9,551 nucleotides of DNA from an uncultured Ruminococcus sp. (GCA_945632055.1 CALZCU010000017.1:1-9551); one strand, 5' to 3'. Shown: positions 1-6,874, numbered from the stretch's first letter. Notes: generated from the sequence alone by a model not told the origin. Program-made: numbers and translations.

Positions 1-371
1 GCTTGTCGGTAAGTGAGGCTGAGGCGGCGGCTCAGGCAGACGGCTTTACAACGACGGTAAAGGGAAGCGGTGAAAAGGTTGTTTCACAGATTCCTTCCGT
101 TTCCTCGAAAATTCCGACAGGCGGCAACATTGTGCTTTACACCGACGATACAAGCAAGAGTGAAACAGTGACGGTTCCTAATCTTGTCGGTTACACTGCG
201 GCAGAGGTGAATAATGTTGCGAGCGCAAACGGACTGAATGTCAGCTTCTCGGGTGCAAAGGACAGCAGCAGCGTTAGCACCTCGCAGAATATTGCGGCAG
301 GAACATCGGTAAGTCCGGGTACGGTAATTTCGGTTTCCTTCACCTCGTCCTCATCAACCTTTAATGATTAG
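1..371 (+). CDS. Class B penicillin-binding protein, C-terminal PASTA fragment (5' end cut by window)
   Basis: Only the last 122 complete codons are present; the first full codon begins at position 3 and reads Leu, so this is not a start. The visible part is two tandem PASTA domains. The first covers roughly fragment residues 1-47 (its VPxVVG-like opening lies outside the window). The second covers 56-114, opening with VPNLVG and closing with SVSPGTVISVSF. A Ser-rich tail ends in STFND. PASTA domains occur on PBP2x/SpoVD-type transpeptidases and on Ser/Thr kinases of the PrkC type. The position 33 nt upstream of mraY in a dcw cluster makes the septal transpeptidase far more likely. The enzyme would cross-link septal peptidoglycan outside the membrane, working with FtsW. 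Two PASTA copies resemble PBP2x; B. subtilis SpoVD has one. The catalytic domain is not visible, so pbpX, pbpB and spoVD cannot be told apart. Confidence 0.85.
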   Translation, partial: LSVSEAEAAAQADGFTTTVKGSGEKVVSQIPSVSSKIPTGGNIVLYTDDTSKSETVTVPNLVGYTAAEVNNVASANGLNVSFSGAKDSSSVSTSQNIAAGTSVSPGTVISVSFTSSSSTFND

Positions 372-404
372 TAAAAACAAATATGTCTGAAAGGATAGAT
401 AACA

Positions 405-1433
405 ATGATTTACGGAATATGGACCTTTTGTGCGGCTCTCGCAGCATTTCTGATTTCTGCGATAATGGGAAAATTCTTGATACCTTATCTTCATAAGCTG
501 AATTTCGGTCAGACAATTCTCGACATCGGACCAAGCTGGCACAAAAATAAACAGGGCACACCCATTATGGGCGGTATTATGTTTATTGCCGCAATCACCT
601 TTGTTTCAATAATCAGTACGATTGTCTATATCTTTACGGGCGCAAACTTTATCAACACATATTTTGCCGATATTCCAAGGGAAAGTATCCTGATTTTTGC
701 AGGCTTAGGTCTTGCTCTTGCCAACGGACTAATCGGCTTCATCGACGACTACACGAAGGTTGTAAAGAAGCGCAATCTCGGTCTTACTGCAAAGCAGAAG
801 CTTGTTCTTCAGTTTGCCGCTGCCGCACTTTATCTTGCAGTGCTTGCAATTTTCGGCTGCGGAACAGCAACAATAATTCCGTTTATCGGAGAGGTTGACC
901 TCGGCTTCTTCTACTATATCATTGCGGCTGTTGCAATTGTCGGCGTAGTAAATTCGGTAAATCTTACCGACGGCGTTGACGGCCTTGACGGCTCAATCAC
1001 ATTCTTTGTCAGCGTAACCTTTATGCTGATTGCCTGCAACCTCAGCAGTCTGGGTGTTACCGCAATGAGCGCAGCAGGTGCAGGTGCCTGCCTTGGCTTC
1101 CTTATCTGGAACTTCCACCCTGCAAAGGTGTTTATGGGCGATACAGGCTCGCTCTTCCTCGGCGGCTTCGTTTGTGCGCTTGCATTTGCAATTAATATGC
1201 CGATTCTTCTGCTTGTTGTCGGCTTCGTATACATTTTTGAGGAAATCTCGGTTGTGCTTCAGGTAAGCTATTTCAAGCTTACACACGGAAAAAGACTCTT
1301 CAAGATGAGTCCGATTCACCACCACTTTGAAATGTGCGGCTGGAGCGAGGGTAAAATTGTTTCGGTTTTCAGTGCAGTTACGGCTGTTTTAGGAGCAATT
1401 GCATTTGCGCTTGTCAATTTCGGAGTGAAATAA
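405..1433 (+). CDS. mraY: Phospho-N-acetylmuramoyl-pentapeptide-transferase (MraY)
   Basis: MraY is an integral membrane enzyme that transfers phospho-MurNAc-pentapeptide from UDP to undecaprenyl phosphate, making lipid I. The 342-residue product is of usual family length and mostly hydrophobic, with about ten membrane segments. Family signatures are intact: the Asp pair in IDDYTK (D114, D115), [11 protein letters not shown] (186-196), FMGDTGS (243-249, D246) and the His triad in SPIHHHFE (H305-H307). These motifs form the Mg2+ and uridine-binding active site in characterised MraY proteins. The ATG at 405 is preceded by GAAAGGA ending at 395, a 9-nt spacing. The gene lies 33 nt after the PBP and 48 nt before ftsW, with no terminator in either gap, so co-transcription is expected. 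murD, which commonly follows mraY, is missing here. Confidence 0.97.
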   Translation: MIYGIWTFCAALAAFLISAIMGKFLIPYLHKLNFGQTILDIGPSWHKNKQGTPIMGGIMFIAAITFVSIISTIVYIFTGANFINTYFADIPRESILIFAGLGLALANGLIGFIDDYTKVVKKRNLGLTAKQKLVLQFAAAALYLAVLAIFGCGTATIIPFIGEVDLGFFYYIIAAVAIVGVVNSVNLTDGVDGLDGSITFFVSVTFMLIACNLSSLGVTAMSAAGAGACLGFLIWNFHPAKVFMGDTGSLFLGGFVCALAFAINMPILLLVVGFVYIFEEISVVLQVSYFKLTHGKRLFKMSPIHHHFEMCGWSEGKIVSVFSAVTAVLGAIAFALVNFGVK

Positions 1434-1481
1434 CCCCATTATCGCATTACTATCAATTTACGAAAGGGAGGTAAGGCTTGT

Positions 1482-2741
1482 ATGGCGCCACACAAAAGAA
1501 TGATGCTTAAGGCTGATGTAAACAGAATTTACGATGACGAATATTATTCGGAGCAGAAAATCAAGCAGGAAAAGTTTTTTGTCCGTCCCTACCGTCAGCG
1601 GAAGATGAAGAAAACAAAGTGGTTTTCAATCGGAATGGGAATTGACCTTCCGTTCTGCATTATAATATTAATTCTGCTTACAATCGGAACGATAATGATG
1701 TTCTCTGCAAGCTATGCTTTCTCATATTACACAAACGACGGCGACAGCTATTTTTATCTTACAAGACAGTTGATGTTTATCGTTCTAGGCATTGTCGGAA
1801 TGGGCGTTATGTCATTCTTCAACTACAACAAGCTCCACAGGATTGCTCCGATAGTCCTTGCGATTTCATATCTTGCTCTGCTTATAGTGCTTGTGCTTCC
1901 GGGAACTAACGGAGTAAAGCGTTGGATACCTCTGGGAATATTCAACATTCAGCCGTCCGAGATTGCAAAGTTTGCGATTATCCTGTTTTTTGCACATTGG
2001 GCGAGCAAATACTATAATAAAATGCAATTTGCCCGTTACAGCGTTCTGCCGGGCGTAGTTGTGTTCGGAACAACTGCTCTGCTTTTGTTCCTTGAGCCTC
2101 ACTATTCGGGTATTGTAATTCTTGCACTGCTGACAGTGCTTATGCTGTACATAGGCGGAATGCAGACAAAGTACCTCTTTGCAGGCTTTGCAATTATGGT
2201 CGGTCTGGTGCTTGTGCTTGCTATGACAGGAGGACTGTCCTACGCTATGAGCCGAATGGACGGCTGGGGTCAGGCTCTTGTTTACACAGATGAGGATATG
2301 TGGCAGACAACCTGGCAGACAAGAAATTCCCTCTATGCAATCGGCTCGGGCGGTCTGTGGGGACTCGGACTCGGTCAGTCAAGACAGAAGTACCTCTATC
2401 TCCCCGAACCGCAGAACGACTTTATTTTTGCAATTGTTGTTGAAGAACTCGGTCTCATCGGCGGAATAATGATTCTGCTGATATTTGCGCTCCTTGTATG
2501 GAGAGGAATCACCCTTTCTCTCAGAGCAAAGGATAAATTCGGAAAGCTCCTTGGCATAGGTCTTACCTCGCAGATTGGTATTCAGGTTGTGCTTAATATC
2601 CTTGTAATCACCGACTGGCTTCCGAATACGGGTATCAGCCTGCCGTTTTTCAGCTATGGCGGCAGCTCGCTTATTATGTTGCTCGCACAGATGGGCATAG
2701 TGCTTTCGATTTCAAGAACAGCAAATATTGAAAGACAGTAA
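1482..2741 (+). CDS. ftsW: SEDS-family septal peptidoglycan glycosyltransferase FtsW/SpoVE
   Basis: SEDS proteins polymerise lipid II into glycan strands at the septum as partners of a class B PBP; the last gene upstream encodes such a partner. The product has 419 residues. Roughly the first 50 form a basic cytoplasmic extension, followed by about ten membrane helices. Family motifs are NGVKRWIPLG with QPSEIAK (143-163), the extracellular YLPEPQNDFIFAIVVEELG region (306-324) and PFFSYGGSS (388-396). D313 aligns with the Asp shown to be catalytic in E. coli FtsW (D297). The motif after the middle helix reads EPHYSG (205-210), where proteobacterial FtsW usually has QPDLG. The ATG at 1482 follows AGGGAGGT ending at 1472, 9 nt upstream. 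Position before murG supports the FtsW/SpoVE role over RodA. Whether it serves vegetative division, sporulation or both cannot be read from sequence. Confidence 0.95.
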   Translation: MAPHKRMMLKADVNRIYDDEYYSEQKIKQEKFFVRPYRQRKMKKTKWFSIGMGIDLPFCIIILILLTIGTIMMFSASYAFSYYTNDGDSYFYLTRQLMFIVLGIVGMGVMSFFNYNKLHRIAPIVLAISYLALLIVLVLPGTNGVKRWIPLGIFNIQPSEIAKFAIILFFAHWASKYYNKMQFARYSVLPGVVVFGTTALLLFLEPHYSGIVILALLTVLMLYIGGMQTKYLFAGFAIMVGLVLVLAMTGGLSYAMSRMDGWGQALVYTDEDMWQTTWQTRNSLYAIGSGGLWGLGLGQSRQKYLYLPEPQNDFIFAIVVEELGLIGGIMILLIFALLVWRGITLSLRAKDKFGKLLGIGLTSQIGIQVVLNILVITDWLPNTGISLPFFSYGGSSLIMLLAQMGIVLSISRTANIERQ

Positions 2742-2759
2742 TTTTACGGAGGAAACATT

Positions 2760-3878
2760 ATGAAGGTTTTGCTTGCAGGCGGCGGCACAGCAGGTCATAT
2801 TAACCCTGCACTTGCTATCGCAGGCTACATCAGAAAAAAACGCCCTGAAACAGAGTTCCTTTTTATAGGAAACCGTGACGGTATGGAGCAAAGGCTTGTT
2901 CCTCAGGCAGGCTTTGATATAAAGTCAATCACAATAAGCGGATTTAAGAGAAGCCTGTCACCGAAGAATATGCTTGAAAATGTAAAGACTGTTGCCCGTA
3001 CGGTAACCTCCTCCCGTGAGGCGAAAAAGATAATCGGTGAATTTAAGCCCGACATCTGCATTGGCACAGGCGGATATGTTTCAGGTCCCGTAATAAGAAC
3101 GGCGGCAAAAATGGGTATTCCCTGCATAATTCACGAGCAGAACGCTTACCCCGGAGTTACAAACAAAATGCTTGCAAAAAGCGTTAAAAAGGTAATGCTT
3201 GCAGTGCCTGACGCTAAGAAATATTTTGAAAAGGCTGACTTCGTTGTGACAGGAAACCCCGTCAGAGGTGATATTCTGACAGCCGATAAAGAGGAGTCAA
3301 GAAAGGCTCTCGGAGTTGACGAGCGACCGCTTATTCTCTCATTCGGCGGAAGTCTGGGCGCAAGAAAAATCAACGAAGCCGTTGCCGACATCGTTGCAAG
3401 AAGCGGCAGGGACGGCAAATATCAGCACATTCACGCATACGGCAAATACGGCGATTGGTTTCCTGCACTTGTCGGGGAAAAGGGCGCAGACATTTCTGCC
3501 TGCGACAACCTTGATGTCAGAGCCTATATCGACAATATGCCTACCTGTATGGCGGCGGCAGACCTTGTTATCTGCCGGGCCGGAGCAATCACGCTCAGTG
3601 AAATTCAGGCAATGGGCAAGCCTGCCATTCTGATTCCCTCGCCGAATGTAGCGGAAAATCATCAGTACCACAACGCAATGGCTCTTGTGAATGCAGGAGC
3701 GGCTGAAATCATTGAGGAATCCGAGCTTTCGGGTGAGCTTCTTACCGAAAAGGCAGACAAAATGCTTGAAAATCCCGAAAGACTTGCCGAAATCAGCGAA
3801 AACTCAAGAAAAATGGCAATTACTGACGCCAACGAGCGTATTTATTCCGTAATTAAAAAAACGCTCGGTCTGGTATAG
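2760..3878 (+). CDS. murG: UDP-GlcNAc:lipid I N-acetylglucosaminyltransferase (MurG)
   Basis: MurG is a GT28 glycosyltransferase on the inner membrane face that adds GlcNAc to lipid I to form lipid II, the substrate for the adjacent ftsW product. The 372-residue length is normal. The N-terminal acceptor domain shows the glycine loop GGGTAGHINPA (7-17, with H13), GTGGYVSGP (102-110) and HEQN (125-128). The donor domain starts near NPVR (166-169), with SFGGSLGA (194-201), CRAGAITLSE (272-281) and PSPNVAENHQYHNA (293-306), the UDP-GlcNAc-binding region. The ATG at 2760 has GGAGGA at 2748-2753, 6 nt away. The gene begins only 18 nt after ftsW, the tightest junction in the window, which strongly supports co-transcription. 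Nothing looks truncated or unusual. Confidence 0.97.
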   Translation: MKVLLAGGGTAGHINPALAIAGYIRKKRPETEFLFIGNRDGMEQRLVPQAGFDIKSITISGFKRSLSPKNMLENVKTVARTVTSSREAKKIIGEFKPDICIGTGGYVSGPVIRTAAKMGIPCIIHEQNAYPGVTNKMLAKSVKKVMLAVPDAKKYFEKADFVVTGNPVRGDILTADKEESRKALGVDERPLILSFGGSLGARKINEAVADIVARSGRDGKYQHIHAYGKYGDWFPALVGEKGADISACDNLDVRAYIDNMPTCMAAADLVICRAGAITLSEIQAMGKPAILIPSPNVAENHQYHNAMALVNAGAAEIIEESELSGELLTEKADKMLENPERLAEISENSRKMAITDANERIYSVIKKTLGLV

Positions 3879-3894
3879 ACAATATATTGAAACG

Positions 3895-3923
3895 GTAACA
3901 ATAACCCCTCTTTCTCATAGAAT
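3895..3923 (+). promoter_or_regulatory. Possible sigma-A promoter for murA
   Basis: GTAACA (3895-3900, 4 of 6 to TTGACA) lies 17 bp before TAGAAT (3918-3923, 5 of 6 to TATAAT). The start site would be near 3930, about 25 nt before the murA GTG. This is a consensus match only. If used, the transcript would lack the left arm of the hairpin that covers the murA ribosome binding site. Confidence 0.3.
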
Positions 3924-3952
3924 GTAAAGGTATCATTTTTGAGAGGGTGTTA
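3902..3952 (+). promoter_or_regulatory. Hairpin that would cover the murA Shine-Dalgarno sequence
   Basis: TAACCCCTCT (3902-3911) is complementary to AGAGGG (3942-3947) plus GTTA (3949-3952), with one bulged T at 3948. This gives ten base pairs around a 30-nt loop. The right arm contains the only good murA Shine-Dalgarno sequence (GAGAGGG, about 7 nt before the GTG). Pairing in a read-through murG-murA transcript could therefore limit murA translation. The base pairing is seen directly; a regulatory role is inferred. Confidence 0.45.
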
Positions 3953-3954
3953 CT

Positions 3955-5208
3955 GTGTCAAAACTGCTTGTAACAGGACGGAGAAAGCTCAGCGGAGAGG
4001 TATATGTTCAAGGGGCAAAAAACAGTGCGCTGCCTGTTCTTGCGGCAACGATACTTACAAAGGGTGAAAATGTTATTTTCAACTGCCCCGATTTATCCGA
4101 TATTGACGCTTCCGTCGGGATACTTCGTTATCTTGGTTGCAGTGTCAGCCGTAGCGGCGGCGCAATGCTGATAAATGCAGAGGGAATCAATAAGTCAGAT
4201 ATCCCCGATGAGCTTATGCGCAAAACAAGAAGCTCAATTGTATTTCTCGGTGCGATTCTTGCAAGAACGGGAAGGGCAAGAATGAGCTTTCCGGGCGGCT
4301 GTGAAATAGGTCCCCGACCGATTGATTTGCACCTTAAGGCACTCCGTCAGATGGGAGCCGATATTCGTGAGAAGCACGGATACCTCGACTGCACCGCTCC
4401 CAACGGGCTGAAAGGCACAAAGATTACACTTTCCTTTCCAAGCGTGGGCGCAACCGAAGATGTTATGATTGCCGCCTGTTTTGCAAGGGGAATAACTACA
4501 ATAACAAATGCTGCAAGAGAGCCTGAGATTTGCGACCTTGCAGATTTTATGAATAAATGCGGAGCAAAAATCAGCGGAGCAGGCGAGGGCGTAATTGTGA
4601 TTGAGGGCGTAACCTCCTTAAATTCTGCGAGCCACTCGATAATTCCCGACAGAATTGTTGCGTCAACGCTTTTGGCTTGCGCTGCCGTTACAAATTCAAA
4701 AATACTGCTGGACGGTATTGTTTGCAGTCACCTTGCTTCGGTGATTCCTGTTTTTGAGGAAGCAGGCTGTAAAATCAGATGTACTACAGGCAAGCTTGAA
4801 ATTTCCGCTCCCGAAAGGCTTAGAGCTATGAAAACCGTCAGAACAATGCCTTATCCCGGTTTTCCGACAGACGCTCAGGCTCCTGTACTTGCGGCGGCTT
4901 GCGTGGCTGATGGAACAACAGTTTTTGTTGAAAACATATTTGAAAACAGATACAGACACACCGGAGAGCTTGTGCGAATGGGAGCAAATATTAAAACCGT
5001 CGGCAAGGTTGCCGTTGTCGAGGGAGTTAATGCCCTTTACGGAGCTTCTGTTGAGGCTGCCGACCTGCGTGGTGCGGCGGCATTGGTTGTGGCAGGTTTG
5101 TGTGCAGAGTCGCAGACTGTTATCAGCGGAGTAAAATATCTTCAGAGGGGCTATGAGAACTTTGAGCTTACGCTCTCCGCACTCGGTGCAGACATAAAGA
5201 AGATTTGA
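3955..5208 (+). CDS. murA: UDP-N-acetylglucosamine 1-carboxyvinyltransferase (MurA)
   Basis: MurA catalyses the first committed step of peptidoglycan synthesis in the cytoplasm, transferring enolpyruvate from PEP to UDP-GlcNAc. The 417-residue product matches the family length. Active-site landmarks are present: K22-N23 in QGAKNSALP, the loop PGGCEIGPRPIDLH with C116 (equivalent to E. coli C115), D306 in YPGFPTDAQA, and R398 in LQRGYENF. A Cys rather than an Asp at the loop position is the fosfomycin-sensitive type in other species. The GTG at 3955 is the only start placed correctly after GAGAGGG. The gap after murG is 76 nt and includes a possible promoter and a hairpin over the ribosome binding site. 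Many low-GC Gram-positives carry two MurA paralogues; which one this is cannot be decided here. In B. subtilis the corresponding slot holds murB. Confidence 0.96.
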   Translation: MSKLLVTGRRKLSGEVYVQGAKNSALPVLAATILTKGENVIFNCPDLSDIDASVGILRYLGCSVSRSGGAMLINAEGINKSDIPDELMRKTRSSIVFLGAILARTGRARMSFPGGCEIGPRPIDLHLKALRQMGADIREKHGYLDCTAPNGLKGTKITLSFPSVGATEDVMIAACFARGITTITNAAREPEICDLADFMNKCGAKISGAGEGVIVIEGVTSLNSASHSIIPDRIVASTLLACAAVTNSKILLDGIVCSHLASVIPVFEEAGCKIRCTTGKLEISAPERLRAMKTVRTMPYPGFPTDAQAPVLAAACVADGTTVFVENIFENRYRHTGELVRMGANIKTVGKVAVVEGVNALYGASVEAADLRGAAALVVAGLCAESQTVISGVKYLQRGYENFELTLSALGADIKKI

Positions 5209-5210
5209 CT

Positions 5211-5239
5211 TTCACAAGAAAGGATATTTCTTCGATAAT
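5211..5239 (+). promoter_or_regulatory. Candidate sigma-A promoter for ftsQ (divIB)
   Basis: TTCACA (5211-5216, 5 of 6) and GATAAT (5234-5239, 5 of 6) are separated by exactly 17 bp, directly after the murA stop codon. Transcription would begin near 5246, giving a leader of about 105 nt before the ATG at 5351. The spacer itself holds a small inverted repeat (AAGAAA 5216-5221 with TTTCTT 5227-5232). The match is good, but no experimental support can be seen in the sequence. Confidence 0.5.
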
Positions 5240-5254
5240 AAACAGACAATATGC

Positions 5255-5277
5255 TTGGGCGGATAATATCCGCCCGA
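5255..5277. promoter_or_regulatory. Perfect GC-rich palindrome in the ftsQ leader
   Basis: GGGCGGATA (5257-5265) and TATCCGCCC (5267-5275) are exact reverse complements around a single base. In RNA a U.G and a U-A pair (5255-5256 with 5276-5277) would lengthen the stem. No T-run follows, so it is not a standard terminator. It lies about 10-30 nt downstream of the predicted start site. It could be an operator, a transcript-stabilising hairpin or a processing site. Confidence 0.5.
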
Positions 5278-5292
5278 CAGATTTGTAAAATT

Positions 5293-5324
5293 CAGCTTGC
5301 CAAGGCAGGCTGTGGAATAGCCTG
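5293..5324 (+). promoter_or_regulatory. Two mutually exclusive hairpins in the ftsQ leader
   Basis: CAGCTTGCC (5293-5301) can pair with GGCAGGCTG (5304-5312), one pair being a wobble. The same right-hand segment, CAGGCT (5306-5311), can instead pair perfectly with AGCCTG (5319-5324). Both folds cannot form at once. The second ends 6 nt before the ribosome binding site at 5331-5340. The complementarity is certain; switching behaviour is inference. Confidence 0.4.
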
Positions 5325-5330
5325 ATAAAA

Positions 5331-5340
5331 GGAAAGGGGG
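5331..5340 (+). promoter_or_regulatory. Ribosome binding site deciding the ftsQ start
   Basis: GGAAAGGGGG lies 10 nt before the ATG at 5351 but only 4 nt before an in-frame TTG at 5345. The ATG is preferred because it is the stronger codon and the TTG spacing is too short. The choice changes the protein by only two residues. Confidence 0.6.
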
Positions 5341-5350
5341 AATTTTGCTG

Positions 5351-6694
5351 ATGAGTGAACAGAAGAAGCTTTCGCAGAAGGACAGAAAGCAGCTTGAAAA
5401 GCAGAGAAAAAACGCTGCAAAGCAAGCTCAGAAGTATCACAGGGAACAGGGAAAAAAGGCAAAAAAATCCTCTGCGGGTGAAAAAAAGCGTTCCTCAAGC
5501 AAAATTGAGGCGGCTGTAAACTCCCGTAAAAACATTAAATTTGAAAACATCAGCCGTGAAGAAAAGTTCAGACGGGAAAGCGAAGAGAAAATCAGAAATC
5601 TTGAGCCGCACGACTTTGACGACGGCTATTACATAGACGAGTACGGCGCAAGACAAAAGCAGGAGCGCCGTGCAAAGGAAATTCACGAGCAGGAAAACGA
5701 AGTAATCCGCAGAAGAAAAAAGCCGATTACGCAAAAACAGCTTCGCATCAGACGAATCTTACTCTACAGCGGAATTTTTGTCGTTGTACTTGCAGTCGGA
5801 ATTATCTTAAGCCTTACAGTGCTTTTCAAGACCGAGAAAATTGAGATTGAGGGCGACAAGTACTACTACGAGGATCAGATAATTGCTTTCAGCGGAGTTG
5901 AGCTTCAGCAGAATATAATTATCGGGGCAATGAGCAGTACGCCCGAAAACATCTCCGAAAACCTGCCTTATGTTGAAAAGGCTGAAATCAACTTTTCAAT
6001 TCCCGACACGATTACAATTAAAATTACAAATGCCGTTCCCTCCTATGTTATCAAAAACGGAGAGAGCTATCTGCTTATCAGCGCAAAGGGTAGGATTCTT
6101 GACAGCATAAACGATAATAAGGACAAGCTTCCCGAGCTTAAATGTGACACGCTGAAAAGCACAAAGCCGGGTGATTATGTTTCCTTTAATGATGAAAATG
6201 TGCCCGATATTCTTGAAAATGTGTCCGAAAGCCTGAGAGCAAATGATGTTGAAAAGATAACGGGCTTTGATATTACCGATACGGCTAACATCACTCTTGA
6301 CTACGATAACCGCATTAGAATCAATTTAGGTCTGCCTGAGGACATTGATTACAAGGTCAGAACTGCAATTGCGATTATCAATGATAAGCTCGACCCGAAC
6401 AATACAGGAACAATCTCGGGTAAGCTTGATGTCTCTGCCTGCAATACAACAAAGGTATCTCACTTCAAGCCTGACGATGCTGCTCCGACTACGGTTGCGC
6501 CGTCAACTTCCGTAACGGATAACAATCAGTCGGGCGGCACATATGAATGGCAGGAAGACGCCAATGCAGTCAATAATTACGGCGAAAATTATAACGGCGG
6601 CACGAATAATGCAGGAGAACCGTATGATAACGGCGTAAATGACAATAATTACGGCGGATATGCAGGCGGCGAGCCTGTTGGAGATGCTTTTTAA
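5351..6694 (+). CDS. ftsQ: Cell division protein FtsQ/DivIB with POTRA domain, long charged N-terminus and low-complexity tail
   Basis: FtsQ/DivIB is a bitopic membrane protein that links early and late divisome proteins and helps control septal synthesis. From the ATG at 5351 the product has 447 residues. Residues 1-135 form a cytoplasmic region very rich in Lys, Arg, Glu and Gln, probably partly helical. Residues 137-159 are one membrane helix (LLYSGIFVVVLAVGIILSL). A POTRA-like fold follows at about 161-229, starting KTEKIEIEGDKYY and ending PDTITIKITNAVPS. A beta-type domain runs to about 365. The last 70 residues are Thr/Ser/Pro-rich and then Asn/Gly/Tyr-rich, ending GEPVGDAF. B. subtilis DivIB is much shorter (about 263 residues). 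Long charged N-termini are known in other Gram-positive DivIB proteins, whereas the tail looks lineage-specific. Position between murA and ftsZ supports the assignment. Overall identity is inferred from topology and context, because this family is poorly conserved. Confidence 0.88.
   Translation: MSEQKKLSQKDRKQLEKQRKNAAKQAQKYHREQGKKAKKSSAGEKKRSSSKIEAAVNSRKNIKFENISREEKFRRESEEKIRNLEPHDFDDGYYIDEYGARQKQERRAKEIHEQENEVIRRRKKPITQKQLRIRRILLYSGIFVVVLAVGIILSLTVLFKTEKIEIEGDKYYYEDQIIAFSGVELQQNIIIGAMSSTPENISENLPYVEKAEINFSIPDTITIKITNAVPSYVIKNGESYLLISAKGRILDSINDNKDKLPELKCDTLKSTKPGDYVSFNDENVPDILENVSESLRANDVEKITGFDITDTANITLDYDNRIRINLGLPEDIDYKVRTAIAIINDKLDPNNTGTISGKLDVSACNTTKVSHFKPDDAAPTTVAPSTSVTDNNQSGGTYEWQEDANAVNNYGENYNGGTNNAGEPYDNGVNDNNYGGYAGGEPVGDAF
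6571..6656 (+). repeat. In-frame direct repeat in the ftsQ tail
   Basis: CAATAATTACGGCG occurs at 6571-6584 and again at 6643-6656, exactly 72 bp (24 codons) apart and in frame. It encodes NNYG each time. Between the copies lie the related peptides GENYNGG and GEPYDNG, so the tail may have grown by small duplications. Confidence 0.6.
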
Positions 6695-6717
6695 GAACAG
6701 TGAGAGAAAAACATAAT

Positions 6718-6784
6718 AATATCAGTGCTTTTGGAAATAAATTGCAAATAAAAAACAGAAAAAAACATTAAAAGCATTGATATT
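6718..6784. repeat. 15-bp inverted repeat in the ftsQ-ftsZ gap
   Basis: AATATCAGTGCTTTT (6718-6732) and AAAAGCATTGATATT (6770-6784) are reverse complements except for one G.T position, with a 37-nt A-rich spacer. No T-run follows the right arm. The right arm contains the -35 element of the proposed ftsZ promoter. It may be an operator, or a hairpin in read-through mRNA. Confidence 0.55.
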
Positions 6785-6805
6785 TCTGCAAAAGTATGAT
6801 AATAT
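6777..6805 (+). promoter_or_regulatory. Candidate sigma-A promoter for ftsZ
   Basis: TTGATA (6777-6782) is followed after 17 bp by TAATAT (6800-6805), with a TG one base upstream of the -10 as in extended -10 promoters. A perfect TATAAT at 6812-6817 lacks a good -35 partner. The leader to the ftsZ ATG would be about 60 nt. The whole gap is very AT-rich, so chance matches are likely; confidence is moderate. Confidence 0.5.
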
Positions 6806-6860
6806 ATAAACTATAATTGTTTACTATAAAATATTATGGAATATTATCGATACAGATATA

Positions 6861-6866
6861 AGGAGG
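6861..6866 (+). promoter_or_regulatory. Ribosome binding site deciding the ftsZ start
   Basis: A perfect AGGAGG stands 8 nt before the ATG at 6875. It lies inside the longer reading frame that opens at the ATG at 6836, which has no such site. The shorter start also gives the normal FtsZ N-terminus. Confidence 0.9.
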
Positions 6867-6874
6867 ACGAAAAA

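Noticed and set aside
914..1325. Long antisense frames opposite mraY, and similar ones opposite murG, murA, ftsQ and ftsZ
   Set aside because: They are shadows of well-supported genes, with no ribosome binding sites or recognisable protein features.
5251..5325. Possible 24-codon leader peptide (MLGRIISARQICKIQLAKAG...) covering the ftsQ leader hairpins
   Set aside because: No ribosome binding site stands within a useful distance of the ATG and there is no run of regulatory codons; the frame probably arises by chance.
5345..5350. TTG start for FtsQ two codons upstream
   Set aside because: It lies only 4 nt from the ribosome binding site and is a weaker codon than the ATG at 5351.
6836..6874. 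Upstream ATG that would lengthen FtsZ by 13 residues
   Set aside because: The added peptide ([13 protein letters not shown]) spans the perfect AGGAGG site for the ATG at 6875 and is not like any FtsZ N-terminus; it has no ribosome binding site of its own.
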